This document shows positions 8,047-17,791 of a stretch of 64,000 bases of DNA, in pieces; position 1 is the stretch's first letter, and every line of letters starts with the position of its first letter. Both the position numbers and the translations under genes were made by a program. The notes under the pieces were generated by a model. The model had not been told where the DNA came from. It did no database searches and worked only from the letters and a program-made list of their open reading frames with translations. The stretch covers positions 62,001-126,000 of the forward strand of contig NZ_MVOC01000038.1 of NCBI RefSeq assembly GCF_002043095.1, given 5' to 3'. The stretch is from Mycobacterium sp. AT1 (GTDB taxonomy: Bacteria > Actinomycetota > Actinomycetes > Mycobacteriales > Mycobacteriaceae).

Positions 8047-8251
8047 GAATCGAGAAGTCTAGTCAAGCCGCGAGCGTCAATCGACGAGTCTCGATCCTGC
8101 GGACGGACGACCGCGGATGCGCTTGACCCCAGAGTCGCTCGCTCGGCCACGATCACCTAGACATCACATGACGCGCAATGGATACGAGAGTTGCTGCGTG
8201 CCAACATGGGAACCGTTGCATACCGCCTGCACCAGCCCCTCCGCAGGAACC

Positions 8252-9256
8252 TCATATTTCGGGGTACTTCGCGTGGAGGTCACCGCTGAAGAGCCTCCGG
8301 TAGAAGGCGCTCATCTTCGCGGCCGCGGGTGCGTGCCGGCTCAAGATCGCGGCGATCGTCGGTGGCACGTCATCCGGTATGCGTCCAGCGGCGCACTGGA
8401 CTACGTACTCACGGGCGCCTATGCCTCCGACACTGGGCGAAGCCGGAATCTTGCAGACGTCGGTCACCAGCCAGTCGACCAGTCGCATCGCGGAGTAACC
8501 GGCATCATGCGTGAGGTGTCGTCCAACGAAGTCGCGTTCGGCGGCCGACAGCTCGAATTGCGGGGATGTGGCCAGCCCGAAGTCGCTGAGATAGATGCGC
8601 TCCATGTCGGTGCGCATGTTGCCGAAATGCCCGTCCATGTGCAGCAACTCGCGATCGCGTAGAAACGTCACGATCTCCGAAAGCTGCCGTTCGACCGTGA
8701 CGGCCCTATCCGCCGGATTGTCTCGCAACAAGTTCGCCATCGGGTGTGGGATGTACTCGCAGAACAGCACGAGACTGCACGTTGCGGCGGCTAGCGCTTC
8801 GAGACGGGTCCGCACGGCCGGACTGCCGCACTGCGCGGCGACGACGGTGTCGACGTCGGCGTGTTCGGCTGCGATCGGCGACCGGCCAGGTAGCACCCGC
8901 CAGTGGTGGAGGATTGGGAACGATTGGGTCTCGCCGGCCAGAACGGCGTCGGTGACGATGACGTTCGCGGCCAGCTCGCGCCACGCGTTGAAACCCGGTC
9001 CGCCCATACCGTACTGGCAGAACATCGGCAGGTCGAACAGGTTCGCCGTGGACCCTGTGCCGACGATCTCGCGGTCGGATAGCGGGCTCCGCTTGGTGAA
9101 CACCGGCACGCCGTCGATGTCGAGAATCCCCGATTCACCACCCACCCCCACGCTGATGACTTGACCGGTGCTCACTAGCTCAGCGAGCTCGAAGTCGCTG
9201 CGCGCGGCCAGAAGTGCCGAGACTTTCTCGTAGCGGGCAGTTCTGGTGGCCGTCAC
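8252..9256 (-). CDS. Kinase-fold protein with HxDxxxxN and DFG motifs
   Basis: A 334-residue protein starting at GTG 9256. It has a protein-kinase-like arrangement: a possible ATP lysine in PVFTKR near residue 54, catalytic-loop HMDGHFGNM and metal-binding SDFGLA. An expected glycine-rich loop may be GVGGESG. It lacks the long C-terminal extension and membrane helix of mycobacterial Pkn receptors. The substrate may be protein or a small molecule (aminoglycoside/choline-kinase type); the sequence does not decide. It stands alone, downstream of an untranslated 376 bp. Confidence 0.6.
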   Translation of the reverse strand: MTATRTARYEKVSALLAARSDFELAELVSTGQVISVGVGGESGILDIDGVPVFTKRSPLSDREIVGTGSTANLFDLPMFCQYGMGGPGFNAWRELAANVIVTDAVLAGETQSFPILHHWRVLPGRSPIAAEHADVDTVVAAQCGSPAVRTRLEALAAATCSLVLFCEYIPHPMANLLRDNPADRAVTVERQLSEIVTFLRDRELLHMDGHFGNMRTDMERIYLSDFGLATSPQFELSAAERDFVGRHLTHDAGYSAMRLVDWLVTDVCKIPASPSVGGIGAREYVVQCAAGRIPDDVPPTIAAILSRHAPAAAKMSAFYRRLFSGDLHAKYPEI

Positions 9257-9632
9257 CCCACGATTGTGTCACCGCCCAGACCCCCCGGGCTGGCGCCCTT
9301 GGCGCTGTCAACCGACGCCCAGTCGACGCCGGCCGCGTCTTCGGTCGGGTGTAACGGGCGTCACATTAAGACTGGGGAGCCATCGAAACATTCCGATGGT
9401 ATGTTTCTTGCAGGCCGCAGCCGAGGCTGGCCTACCAAGTTCGCTCCAGATCGACGAGGAGCGGAGTCGTGCCGGATGTCCATTGGGGGCATGGCGGTAT
9501 CCCCGTCGCGACGACAGCCTCGACTGCGCCCATTGGTGTGGCCCGCAGCCGCGCGTAACTCTGGTTGCGCATGCCGATCAGCTTCTCGGCGAACTGGACG
9601 ACGTACTGGCGCTCGTGCCGCGCTAACGCGGC
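9257..9632. other. Intergenic region with a hairpin
   Basis: 376 bp between two minus-strand genes, the lacI-type regulator and the kinase-fold gene. It contains an inverted repeat CCATCG-N8-CGATGG at about 9380-9400, which may terminate the regulator transcript. Otherwise I see no gene; open frames here are shadow-like. Confidence 0.35.
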
Positions 9633-10667
9633 TCAGCCGGATTGCCGCACAACGAGTTCCGGAGTGAGCCGCTCGGAATCCGGCGTACCGCCACCGAGCA
9701 GTTCGATCAGCAACTCGATGCCGCGGCGGCCCATCTCGTGCATCGGGGAGCGGACCGTCGTCAGCGGCGTCGGCATCTCGGCGACCAGCGGGGTGTCGTT
9801 GTAGCCGATAAGCGCTATGTCGTCGGGCACCCGGAGCCCATGGTCGCGCAGCACGCCGAGCGCGCCGATCGCCGCGAAGTCGTTGGTGGCGAAGATGGCG
9901 TCCGGGTAGGGCCGACGCGACAGTATCTTCTCGGCTGCCTGCCGTCCGCCCGCCGCGTCGAAGGGGCCCCACTCGATGCGCTCCGGCGCGACGCGCAACC
10001 CCGCCTCGGTGAAGGCGTCGACCGCCCCGGTGGTTCTTTCGATGGCGGTCGAGGCGAACGGCAACCCGGCGAGCACCGCCAGGTCCCGACGGCCGGCCTC
10101 GACCAGATGCCGGCCGACGAGAGCGCCGCCGAGCAGGTCGTCGCACGTGGCGGACACGTAGTCCCCGCTGCGGCGTGAGACGAGGACGAAGGGCGTTCCA
10201 CGCTCGGCGAGTGCGCTGAGCAAGGGGTCGTGATGGTGCGCGTCGCCGAAGATGATCCCCTCGACGCGCCGCTGCAGCATCATCTCCGTGCGCTGGGCCT
10301 TGTTCGCCGGATCGTCGAGCGAGTTGGTGACGAACGTCGAGTAGCCGTGCTCCGTGGCGGCCTCCTCCACGCCTTCGTAGACGGTGGCGAGGACGAAGTC
10401 CTGCAGCCGGGGGACCAGTACCCCCACCAGTCCGGAGCGGGCGGTGCGCAGGCTGGCCGCATGCGGATGTGGCCGGTATTCGCGGGACTTGGCGTAGGCC
10501 CTGATCCGTGCGACGGTCTCGGCGGAGGCCCAGCGGGTGGCGTCGTCGCCCTCGGCCTTTAGCACGCGCGACACCGTCGACACGCTCACGCCGATCTCCT
10601 CGGCGATGACCCTCAGCGTCACCGGGGCGGGGAACTGCGCCGACGTTCGGCTCGTCTCGCCCATCAC
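9633..10667 (-). CDS. LacI-family transcriptional regulator
   Basis: A 344-residue protein with the LacI helix-turn-helix at residues ~16-40 (LRVIAEEIGVSVSTVSRVL) and a periplasmic-binding-protein-like effector domain from GLVGVLVPRLQDF to the end. The domain includes TTGAVDAFTEAGL, ATNDFAAIGAL and IALIGYNDTPLVAEMPTPLTTV, the usual ligand and dimer blocks. It is divergent from the asparaginase operon; two palindromes typical of LacI sites lie between them. It is therefore read as the local repressor, with a ligand related to the amide or imide substrate of that operon (inference). Confidence 0.93.
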   Translation of the reverse strand: MMGETSRTSAQFPAPVTLRVIAEEIGVSVSTVSRVLKAEGDDATRWASAETVARIRAYAKSREYRPHPHAASLRTARSGLVGVLVPRLQDFVLATVYEGVEEAATEHGYSTFVTNSLDDPANKAQRTEMMLQRRVEGIIFGDAHHHDPLLSALAERGTPFVLVSRRSGDYVSATCDDLLGGALVGRHLVEAGRRDLAVLAGLPFASTAIERTTGAVDAFTEAGLRVAPERIEWGPFDAAGGRQAAEKILSRRPYPDAIFATNDFAAIGALGVLRDHGLRVPDDIALIGYNDTPLVAEMPTPLTTVRSPMHEMGRRGIELLIELLGGGTPDSERLTPELVVRQSG

Positions 10668-10754
10668 CCTCCTCGACCCGCGGCATGCGCCGCCTGGCGC
10701 CTGCGTAGCACCTTAGCTGGGCGGGAGGGGACGCGACGCCGTAGCGCGGAATTT

Positions 10755-10804
10755 ACACAATCGTTTGGCCCAATCGATTGTGTCAAGCGTTTGGGTGCGC
10801 TTGA
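10755..10804. promoter_or_regulatory. Two operator-like palindromes for the LacI regulator
   Basis: ACACAATCG (10755-10763) is mirrored by CGATTGTGT (10775-10783), and the core CAATCGATTG (10771-10780) is itself palindromic. Directly after, TCAAGCG (10783-10789) is mirrored by CGCTTGA (10798-10804). Both lie 57-106 bp before the asparaginase start and beside the LacI gene, the expected place for auto- and operon control. Confidence 0.7.
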
Positions 10805-10860
10805 CTGGGGAAAGGCCTTAGTGATCCAGATCTCTCGAACGCGATCGGAGCCCACCTGTC

Positions 10861-11823
10861 ATGCCCCACGTCGTCGTCCTCACCAGCGGTGGGACCATCT
10901 CCTCACGCCGTAGTGGTGACTCGGTGGTGGCCGTGGACGACGCGTCGACTCTGCTATCCGGCATCGAGACCGGTGAGGGCGTCACCGTCGAGGCGCACGA
11001 CGTGGTCCGCACCGGGTCGTACCGCATGACGCCGACCGACATGAGAGCCATCGCAGAGGCCGTCGCCTACCATCTCGGCCGCGATGACGTGGACGGCATC
11101 GTGGTGACTCACGGCACCGACACGCTCGAGGAGACCGCGATACTGCTGGACCTCACCCATGGCGACGACCGCCCCGTGGTCCTCACTGGAGCGCAGCGTG
11201 CGGCTGACGTCGCCGACACCGATGGACCGCGCAACTTGCGGGACGCCGTCGACGTGGCCGCCAGTCCCAAAGCACGCAGTACGGGTGTGGTCGTCGCGTT
11301 CAACGGATCGGTCTTCGCCGCCCGCGGGGTGCGCAAGTCGCACACCGTGGACCTGGCAGCGTTCTCGAATCCGGCGGGCGCCGTCGCGACGGTGCGCGAC
11401 GGCGCCGTGCACGTGCACAACGTGCCCGTGCGGCCCGCACCGCAAGCCCCCGTGACGTCGGCCTTCGACACCGTGCGAGTAGACGTCGTCGCCGTCTATC
11501 CCGGCGCTGACGATGCGCTGCTACGGGCCTCGGTGACGGCTGGGGCGCGCGGCATCGTGTTGGTCGGAACCGGTCTTGGCAATGCTCCTGCGGGCATCGC
11601 CGAAGCGGTGGCCGACATAGTCGCCGGCGAGGTGATGATCGCGCTGTCCACCCGCGTGGCCGACGGCCCGGTGCTTCCGGTCTACGGCCACGGCGGGGGC
11701 TTCGACCTGGCGGCCGCCGGTGCCGTCGCAGCGTCGCTGCCGCCTTCGCAGACCCGCATCACCCTGGCGTTGATGCTCTCGGCAGGCGCCGCGCCTGCCG
11801 ATATCGCCACCGCGCTGGGTTGA
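10861..11823 (+). CDS. L-asparaginase-family amidohydrolase
   Basis: A 320-residue enzyme with both asparaginase signatures: TSGGTISS with the nucleophile Thr12, and THGTDTLEE at 83-91 with the Thr-Asp pair. VLTGAQR and [13 protein letters not shown] follow; the latter carries the expected active-site lysine. There is no signal peptide, so it is cytoplasmic. It hydrolyses asparagine or a related amide to the acid plus ammonia. In this operon, next to an imidase/deacetylase-fold enzyme and a transporter, a half-amide from an opened ring is also a plausible substrate (inference). It starts at ATG 10861. Confidence 0.88.
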   Translation: MPHVVVLTSGGTISSRRSGDSVVAVDDASTLLSGIETGEGVTVEAHDVVRTGSYRMTPTDMRAIAEAVAYHLGRDDVDGIVVTHGTDTLEETAILLDLTHGDDRPVVLTGAQRAADVADTDGPRNLRDAVDVAASPKARSTGVVVAFNGSVFAARGVRKSHTVDLAAFSNPAGAVATVRDGAVHVHNVPVRPAPQAPVTSAFDTVRVDVVAVYPGADDALLRASVTAGARGIVLVGTGLGNAPAGIAEAVADIVAGEVMIALSTRVADGPVLPVYGHGGGFDLAAAGAVAASLPPSQTRITLALMLSAGAAPADIATALG

Positions 11824-11872
11824 TGTGCCAGATGACCCATGTAACCGCAACCACCGGAAGGGAATTGGCATC

Positions 11873-12760
11873 ATGGCCAAGGAAATATTCGTCGCATTCG
11901 GCGTCGACGTCGACGCAGTCGGGGGCTGGCTGGGCTCCTACGGGGGAGAGGACTCACCAGGAGACATCTCGCGAGGCATCTTCGCCGGCGAGGTGGGCGT
12001 GCCACGCATCAACCAGCTCTTCGACCGCTATCAGCTTCCCTCCACCTGGTTCTGGCCCGGGCACTCCATCGAGACCTTCCCCGAGCAGTTCGATCAGATC
12101 GTCGGCGCCGGACACGAGATCGGGGTGCATGGCTACAGCCACGAAAACCCGATCGCCATGAGTCGCCAGCAGGAATCCGACATCCTGGACCACTGCATCT
12201 CGCTGATCGAAGACCGCTCGGGCACGCGGCCCACCGGATACGTCGCGCCATGGTGGGAGTTCAGTCGGGTGACCAACGAACTACTCATCGAACGCGGCAT
12301 CGCCTACGACCACTCGTTGATGCACAGGGACTTCGAGCCCTATTACGTGCGCGTCGGCGACTCCTGGACTCCGATCGACTACGAACAACCGGCGTCCACG
12401 TGGATGAAGCCGCTGGTTCGTGGGCAGGAGACCGACCTGGTCGAGATCCCGGCCAGCTGGTACCTCGACGACCTGCCGCCGATGATGTTCATCAAGACCA
12501 GCCCGAACAGTCACGGCTTCGTCAACCCGCGACACATCGAAGAGATGTGGCGCGACCAGTTCGACTGGGTCTACCGCGAAAGTGATTACGCCGTCTTCAC
12601 TTTCACCATCCACCCCGACGTCTCCGGGCGACCTCAGGTGCTGCTGATGCTCGAGCGTCTGATCGAGCACATCAACTCGCACGCCGGAGTCACCTGGAGC
12701 ACGTTCGACGGCATCGCCAAGGACTTCGTGACACGGCGGCCGCGCGTCAGCACCAGCTAG
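11873..12760 (+). CDS. Polysaccharide deacetylase-fold hydrolase, imidase/PgdA-like
   Basis: A 295-residue protein starting ATG 11873 after GGAAGGGA. It has the NodB/PuuE-type metal motif elements: [18 protein letters not shown] and [11 protein letters not shown] near the C-terminus, plus [12 protein letters not shown]. No signal peptide is present, arguing against cell-wall work. This subgroup includes HpPgdA-like proteins, allantoinase PuuE and cyclic imide hydrolases. The neighbours (asparaginase, MFS permease, SDRs) favour a small cyclic amide or imide as substrate. This is inference; a deacetylase role is not excluded. Confidence 0.8.
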   Translation: MAKEIFVAFGVDVDAVGGWLGSYGGEDSPGDISRGIFAGEVGVPRINQLFDRYQLPSTWFWPGHSIETFPEQFDQIVGAGHEIGVHGYSHENPIAMSRQQESDILDHCISLIEDRSGTRPTGYVAPWWEFSRVTNELLIERGIAYDHSLMHRDFEPYYVRVGDSWTPIDYEQPASTWMKPLVRGQETDLVEIPASWYLDDLPPMMFIKTSPNSHGFVNPRHIEEMWRDQFDWVYRESDYAVFTFTIHPDVSGRPQVLLMLERLIEHINSHAGVTWSTFDGIAKDFVTRRPRVSTS

Positions 12761-12866
12761 CCGCAACCGGACCGGGGTAGCGATTGCGACCCGACACCCC
12801 GGCCCAGCCCACCTCCGAGCATTCAGGCCAACTACAGCACCAAAGCACCGGAAGGACTTCCAGCAT

Positions 12867-14234
12867 ATGAGCACCCCACCCGAAGACAACGACACACCAC
12901 CCCTGCGGCGCATACCGGTCCGGGAAACGCGCAGGGCAACCGGCATCGCGTTCTTCGCCTGGACGATCGCCGTGTACGACTTCATCCTCTTCGGCACGCT
13001 GCTGCCACGCATCTCGGAGTCCTTCGGCTGGACTACGAGTCACGCGCTCTTCGTCTCCACGCTCGTCAGCGTGGGAACCGCGATCGTCGTGCTGGGCGTC
13101 GGCCCGATGGTGGACCGGTTGGGCAGGCGCAAGGGCATGATCATCTCCGTTGCGGGCACCGCAGCCTCGTCGGCCGCGACGGCGGCATCCGTCGGCGCCG
13201 CGTCCCTGATCGGTGTCCGCTCGATCAGTGGTCTGGGACTGGCCGAACAGTCGGTCAACGCCACCTATCTCAACGAACTGTACGAACTCACCGAAGACGA
13301 GAAGATCCGGCGCAACCGCGGCTTCATCTACTCGATGGTGCAGACCGGCTGGCCCATCGGGGCGCTGCTGGCGGCGGGCTTCGTCGCGGTCGTCACCGCC
13401 GTCTTCGGGGAAGGCTCCTGGCGTCTGGCCTTCCTGCTGGCCACCGTGCCCGCGATCATCGTGGCGCTGCTGTGCCTGAAACTCAAGGAGAGCCCACAGT
13501 TCCTGCTACAGCAGCGGATTCGCCGGCTGCGCAAGGACGGCGACGATACCGGTGCCGCACGAGTGGCCGGTGCCTACGACCTCGACCACGACGTCGCCGC
13601 GCCCCTCAAACGCATCTTCCACGGCGTCCACCTGCGCAACACCATCGTGCTGTCGGTGGCCTGGCTGTTCAACTGGTTCGCCATCCAGACCTTCTCCGTC
13701 CTCGGTACGACGGTGCTCGAGTCGGGCAAGGGGATCGACGCCTCCAACACCCTGCTGATGGTCGTGGTGTCCAACGTGGTCGGCGCGCTCGGTTACCTCG
13801 CACACGGCTGGGCCGGCGACCGCTTCGGTCGTCGCAACACCATCGCGGTCGGCTGGTCGCTTTCCGCCGTCTTCTTTGCCGCGATGCTGCTGGGTCCCAA
13901 CACCACGCTCTACGTCATCGTCACCTACATGATGGGGCTGTTCTTCCTGTTGGGCCCGTACGCCGCCATCATGTTCCTGCAGGCCGAGTGCTTCACCACC
14001 GACTGCCGTGCCACCGGTAGCTCGTTCATCGGAGCCATGAGCCAGCCCGGCGCCATCATCGGCGGGTTCATTCTCGCGAGCCTCGCCGCTGCGGCGGTGC
14101 CGTACTCGACGGCTGCCTTGTACGTCGGTGCCGTCGGCGCGCTGATCTCAGCGGTCGTCGTGCTGTTCGTGCGGAAGGTCTCGTCGGCAGAGGAACTCGA
14201 GGAAGCCGCCGCAACCCCCGGCGCTGTCGGATGA
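12867..14234 (+). CDS. MFS transporter (metabolite:H+ symporter type)
   Basis: A 455-residue permease with about 12 membrane segments. The signature loop between helices 2 and 3 is [13 protein letters not shown], repeated between helices 8 and 9 as [13 protein letters not shown], as in organic-acid and sugar symporters. The central cytoplasmic loop carries [13 protein letters not shown]. Start ATG 12867 follows GGAAGGA. It is the likely importer of the substrate handled by the surrounding LacI-controlled enzymes; the substrate is not visible from sequence. Confidence 0.88.
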   Translation: MSTPPEDNDTPPLRRIPVRETRRATGIAFFAWTIAVYDFILFGTLLPRISESFGWTTSHALFVSTLVSVGTAIVVLGVGPMVDRLGRRKGMIISVAGTAASSAATAASVGAASLIGVRSISGLGLAEQSVNATYLNELYELTEDEKIRRNRGFIYSMVQTGWPIGALLAAGFVAVVTAVFGEGSWRLAFLLATVPAIIVALLCLKLKESPQFLLQQRIRRLRKDGDDTGAARVAGAYDLDHDVAAPLKRIFHGVHLRNTIVLSVAWLFNWFAIQTFSVLGTTVLESGKGIDASNTLLMVVVSNVVGALGYLAHGWAGDRFGRRNTIAVGWSLSAVFFAAMLLGPNTTLYVIVTYMMGLFFLLGPYAAIMFLQAECFTTDCRATGSSFIGAMSQPGAIIGGFILASLAAAAVPYSTAALYVGAVGALISAVVVLFVRKVSSAEELEEAAATPGAVG

Positions 14235-15010
14235 CCGCCGCGAAGCGACCCGACGCACCGGTTGCGATCATCACCGGTGCGGCCTCGGGCATCGGAGCCG
14301 CGACCGCGGTGTCCATGGCCAGCGTCGGTTATCGCGTAGGCATCGGCACTTACTCGGGCGATCCGCACGATCCCCACACCACCTTGCAGGCAGTCCACGA
14401 CGCCGGAGGTGAGGCCGCCATCGTCGAAGTCGACGTCCGCAGCACCGAGTCCGTCGACGGCTTCGTCGCCGAGATACTCGGGATGTGGGGACGGCTGGAC
14501 ACCGCCGTCGCCAACGCCGGCATCCTGCGGGCAGCGCCGTTCGCCACGATGACCGACCAGCAGTGGGACGACGTGTTGCAGGTGGACCTGCACGGCGTCA
14601 TGCGTACCGCGCGCGCCGCGGCACCACACTTGGGCGCTGGCGGTTCCATCATCGCCATCTCGTCCATCGCAGGCGGCGTCTACGGGTGGGGCGAACACGC
14701 GCACTACGCCACTGCGAAGGCCGGCGTGATCGGCCTGGTCCGGAGCCTGGGTGTCGAACTTGGGCCGCGGGGCGTGCGCGCCAACGCCATCATCCCCGGA
14801 CTGATCGAGACGCCTCAGTCGCTGGACGCGGTCAACTCGCTCGGCCCCGAGGGGTTGCGCGCGGCCGGTGCCAACATTCCCACCGGACGGGTCGGCAGAC
14901 CCGAGGAGATCGCCTCGGTGGCAACGTTTCTGGCCAGCGATGCAGCCTCCTACGTCAACGGACAGGCCATCGTCGTCGACGGCGGACTGACCGTCCTCAT
15001 GCGCGACTGA
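14231..15010 (+). CDS. SDR-family oxidoreductase
   Basis: A 259-residue short-chain dehydrogenase with the NAD(P) loop [14 protein letters not shown] at the fourth strand (VANAGIL), catalytic Ser in AISSIAGG, and YATAK (YxxxK). It ends with [13 protein letters not shown]. Start ATG 14231 overlaps the transporter stop (ATGA). It should oxidise or reduce an alcohol/ketone derived from the imported compound. A second SDR follows 14 bp later, suggesting two successive redox steps or two stereoisomers. Confidence 0.9.
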   Translation: MTAAKRPDAPVAIITGAASGIGAATAVSMASVGYRVGIGTYSGDPHDPHTTLQAVHDAGGEAAIVEVDVRSTESVDGFVAEILGMWGRLDTAVANAGILRAAPFATMTDQQWDDVLQVDLHGVMRTARAAAPHLGAGGSIIAISSIAGGVYGWGEHAHYATAKAGVIGLVRSLGVELGPRGVRANAIIPGLIETPQSLDAVNSLGPEGLRAAGANIPTGRVGRPEEIASVATFLASDAASYVNGQAIVVDGGLTVLMRD

Positions 15011-15024
15011 CAGGAAGGACGCCA

Positions 15025-15774
15025 ATGACGATCCCCCAAAGCTCCCTGCTGCAGGGCCGCACCGCGCTGATCACCGGAGCGGCCAGTGGCATTGGACGTG
15101 CGGTCGCCGCGCATTACCTCGCGGCGGGTGCACGCGTCGTCGTCGCCGACCGCAGTCCACGCGCCGCCGATGTCGCCAGTGAACTAGGGGCCGACGGCGG
15201 ACTCGTTCTCGACGCCACCGACGAGGACGCCGTCGACGCCACGGTCGCGGCGGCCACCGAGATGCTGGGCCGCATAGACATTCTGGTCACCTCGCACGGC
15301 ATCCTCACCCAGTCGCCGGTGGTGGACATGTCGTCGGCCCTGTGGCAGGAGACGCTGAGTGTCGACCTCACCAGTGTGTTTCTGCTCAATCGCGCTGTCC
15401 TGCAGGGGATGCTCGACCAAGGGGGCGGACGCATCGTGAACGTGGCCTCACAGCTGGGCATCAAGGGCGGCGAGTCGTTGGCGCACTACGCCGCCGCCAA
15501 GGCGGGTGTCATCGCGATGACGAAGTCCCTCGCCCTGGAAGTCTCGTCGCGGGGTGTGCTCGTCAACGCCATCGCCCCCGGACCCATCGAGACACCGATG
15601 CTCGACGGGATCGACGACGAGTGGAAGCGGGCCAAACGCGCCGAGCTGCCACTCGGCCGGTTCGGCACCGCGGACGAAGTGGCCCCCACCGCCGTGCTGC
15701 TGGCCTCCGACCCGGGCGGAAACCTTTTCGTCGGCCAGGTACTAGGCCCCAACTCCGGTGACGTGATGCCCTGA
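15025..15774 (+). CDS. SDR-family oxidoreductase, second copy in operon
   Basis: A 249-residue SDR starting ATG 15025 behind AGGAAGGA. Motifs are [19 protein letters not shown] in place of the usual NNAG, the Ser of NVASQLG, and YAAAK. It ends FVGQVLGPNSGDVMP, the FVGQ pattern seen in hydroxyacyl- and carbonyl-reductase-like members. It is clearly diverged from the preceding SDR, so it is not a recent duplicate. It overlaps the next small gene (TGATG). Confidence 0.9.
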   Translation: MTIPQSSLLQGRTALITGAASGIGRAVAAHYLAAGARVVVADRSPRAADVASELGADGGLVLDATDEDAVDATVAAATEMLGRIDILVTSHGILTQSPVVDMSSALWQETLSVDLTSVFLLNRAVLQGMLDQGGGRIVNVASQLGIKGGESLAHYAAAKAGVIAMTKSLALEVSSRGVLVNAIAPGPIETPMLDGIDDEWKRAKRAELPLGRFGTADEVAPTAVLLASDPGGNLFVGQVLGPNSGDVMP

Positions 15775-16055
15775 TGTGTGGCGCGTGCGGTGCAGGCCCG
15801 CCAGACGACATGGCGGCGTTCGTGTCCGGACCTCGCCGTCGGGCCGCCATCGCCGCGGCCGCCACCAGACATGCTCGGGGGGTTCGCGTCCGGGTCGTCG
15901 ACCGTGCGTGGACCGTCGCCCGGCCCACCGGCAAGGTCACCGTGTGCCGCACGTTCGATCAGCTGCTCGACGAGCTGACCGGCCGCTGTGTCGACCGCCG
16001 GGTGCTGCGTTCGGTGCTGCTCGACGCGGCGGGGTCCGTCCCGACTCCCAGCTGA
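15774..16055 (+). CDS. Small MCGACG-type cysteine protein
   Basis: A 93-residue protein starting MCGACGAG, a CxxC pair at the very N-terminus that could bind zinc or iron. The rest is an Arg/Ala-rich helix and a short conserved-looking part RVVDRAWTVARPTGKVTVCRTFDQLLDEL. Proteins with this MCGACG opening recur in mycobacteria without known function. It overlaps the SDR stop (TGATG) and so belongs to the LacI-controlled operon. Confidence 0.65.
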   Translation: MCGACGAGPPDDMAAFVSGPRRRAAIAAAATRHARGVRVRVVDRAWTVARPTGKVTVCRTFDQLLDELTGRCVDRRVLRSVLLDAAGSVPTPS

Positions 16056-16098
16056 CGGCCGGCCACGACGACCCACGCCCGGTGGCATGGGCGGCTCG

Positions 16099-17613
16099 TC
16101 ACTCGGTAGTCCGAGCGCGGTCCGGAATGATTTCCTCCTGCATCTCCCATACGGCAAGGGCGACCGCGCACGTCGTCTTTCCGTCGACCGTGCTCAAGGA
16201 GACCCCCAAGAGCTCGCCGATTCGATTCAACCGGTAGGCAAGGGAATTGCGATGAATGAACAAAGCGGCGGCGGTCTTGGTGGGGCTGCCGTCCGCATCG
16301 AGGAACGCTCGCAGAGTAACGATCAGATCGGAGTTCGTCTCGTCGTCATAGTCGCGAAGGGGCCGTAGAAACTCGAGAGCCTGCTCCACACCGCCCTTCG
16401 TGAGCGCCGTCGCGAGAACGGACGGTAGATCGAATCGCCGCGCAATGGTGGGCTCGTTCACGCGAACGAGTTGGCGCGGTGAGGCCAGGATGGCGGTGCG
16501 CAGACTTCCGATGCCGACCATGGGGGCCGTGACGATCGCCGGTCTGCGCGGGGCTATGTCGTGCAAGCGATGGATGACCGTGGTCTGGGCATCGTCGACG
16601 TCGAAGTTCTGGCCGATGAGCAGGGAGAAGTGCTCGGCTTCCAGTAGCCCGAGAGTTGGAAGGATGTCTGCGAATTGAAGTCGCATCCGCCACGCATCGT
16701 TCGGATCGGCCCCGGCGCGGAACGTGGTGAGCAGCGTCGGCTTCTGGGGATCGAAGCCCGCGGCGCGCATCAATTTCTTCGTGTACCGGGGCGACTCGGT
16801 GTCGGGCATGCGCAGGTGCTCGATCAACGAACGCATCCGGTCGTTCTCGACGTTGTACTGCTCGGCGGCAGAGTGCAGATGGAGGCTGACGATGGATCCC
16901 ACCGGGCCGAGCAGTGGATCTATGACGGATTCGCTTCGTGGCGAACGGACGGCGATCGAAAAGCGCTCGCTGCCACGCACCGGGTTGAGGCGGCGTAGGT
17001 GTTCGGACATGCCGTCGGACGTCTTCCGGGTGCGCGCCGCAGGCAACTTCCAATTCATGCCCGGCGGCTGGCTGGCGACCATCCGCCCTTGCGAATCGAC
17101 GAGTCCAACCTCGCCGCCCACGGCCGTTCGGATCTGCTCGAGGAGTTCCAGCAGAGTGGTCCCGCGTGCTTCGAGTTCGGCGCAGGTGTCGGCCAATTCG
17201 AGCGAACTGCGAAGGACGGCATACTGCTCGGCCTGAATGCTGTCGTTCACGAGGCGGTGCACCTGGAGAAGGTTGACCGGCGGCGCCACCTCCAGTACGG
17301 GGACGTCGAAACGGTTTCCAGCGTCAATCAGGCCGCCGGGGACCTCGGGGTGGGCGATGCCGGAATTGAACAGGATGCCCGCAACGGGCACCTCGGCAAG
17401 GCGCTCCACGTAGGCGTCCCACGTCCGGGCATCCTGGAAGTTCATGGCGATACCGGTCAGTGTCACCAGTTCGTTTCCCTCGAGAAATGCGGTCGGCTCG
17501 ATCAGCTCCGTTGGCGCGACCGTCGAGATGGGCCGACGCATCCGCGTGGGTTGCGTCGCAGTCTTCAGTCGGAGGGCGAGGTATTGATTCGACATCAGTT
17601 CGGCCAGTTGCAC
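16099..17613 (-). CDS. PucR-family transcriptional regulator
   Basis: A 504-residue regulator. The N-terminal ~120 residues resemble the PucR ligand-sensing domain (LVTLTGIAMNFQDARTWDAYV, PVAGILFNSGIAHPEVP). The C-terminus carries the PucR-type helix-turn-helix: LRAFLDADGSPTKTAAALF then HRNSLAYRLNRIGELLGV. PucR-family proteins typically activate purine or amino-acid-derived nitrogen catabolism. It is divergent from the pxp operon with 178 bp between, so it likely controls that operon. Confidence 0.92.
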   Translation of the reverse strand: MQLAELMSNQYLALRLKTATQPTRMRRPISTVAPTELIEPTAFLEGNELVTLTGIAMNFQDARTWDAYVERLAEVPVAGILFNSGIAHPEVPGGLIDAGNRFDVPVLEVAPPVNLLQVHRLVNDSIQAEQYAVLRSSLELADTCAELEARGTTLLELLEQIRTAVGGEVGLVDSQGRMVASQPPGMNWKLPAARTRKTSDGMSEHLRRLNPVRGSERFSIAVRSPRSESVIDPLLGPVGSIVSLHLHSAAEQYNVENDRMRSLIEHLRMPDTESPRYTKKLMRAAGFDPQKPTLLTTFRAGADPNDAWRMRLQFADILPTLGLLEAEHFSLLIGQNFDVDDAQTTVIHRLHDIAPRRPAIVTAPMVGIGSLRTAILASPRQLVRVNEPTIARRFDLPSVLATALTKGGVEQALEFLRPLRDYDDETNSDLIVTLRAFLDADGSPTKTAAALFIHRNSLAYRLNRIGELLGVSLSTVDGKTTCAVALAVWEMQEEIIPDRARTTE

Positions 17614-17698
17614 GGCTTACCGCCTTCTTGGTGCACTTACGGGTCCTCGGCGACAGGTTTCGTCGACGTTACGGTCGAGATGCCGTTGCGCGCTGCAA

Positions 17699-17754
17699 TG
17701 CACAATCTCGTGCAGATGCCCAAATAGATTCCCATGTTTTCGTGCTGATGCACG
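17699..17754. promoter_or_regulatory. Two GTGCA-type palindromes between pucR and pxpA
   Basis: TGCAC-N6-GTGCA covers 17699-17714 and CGTGC-TGAT-GCACG covers 17741-17754. Both share the GTGCA half-site and lie in the short divergent promoter region. They are candidate binding sites for the PucR regulator; assignment is by position only. Confidence 0.5.
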
Positions 17755-17791
17755 CTATCTGGGGTGGTGATGTCTGCATAGCGTTTCCTCC

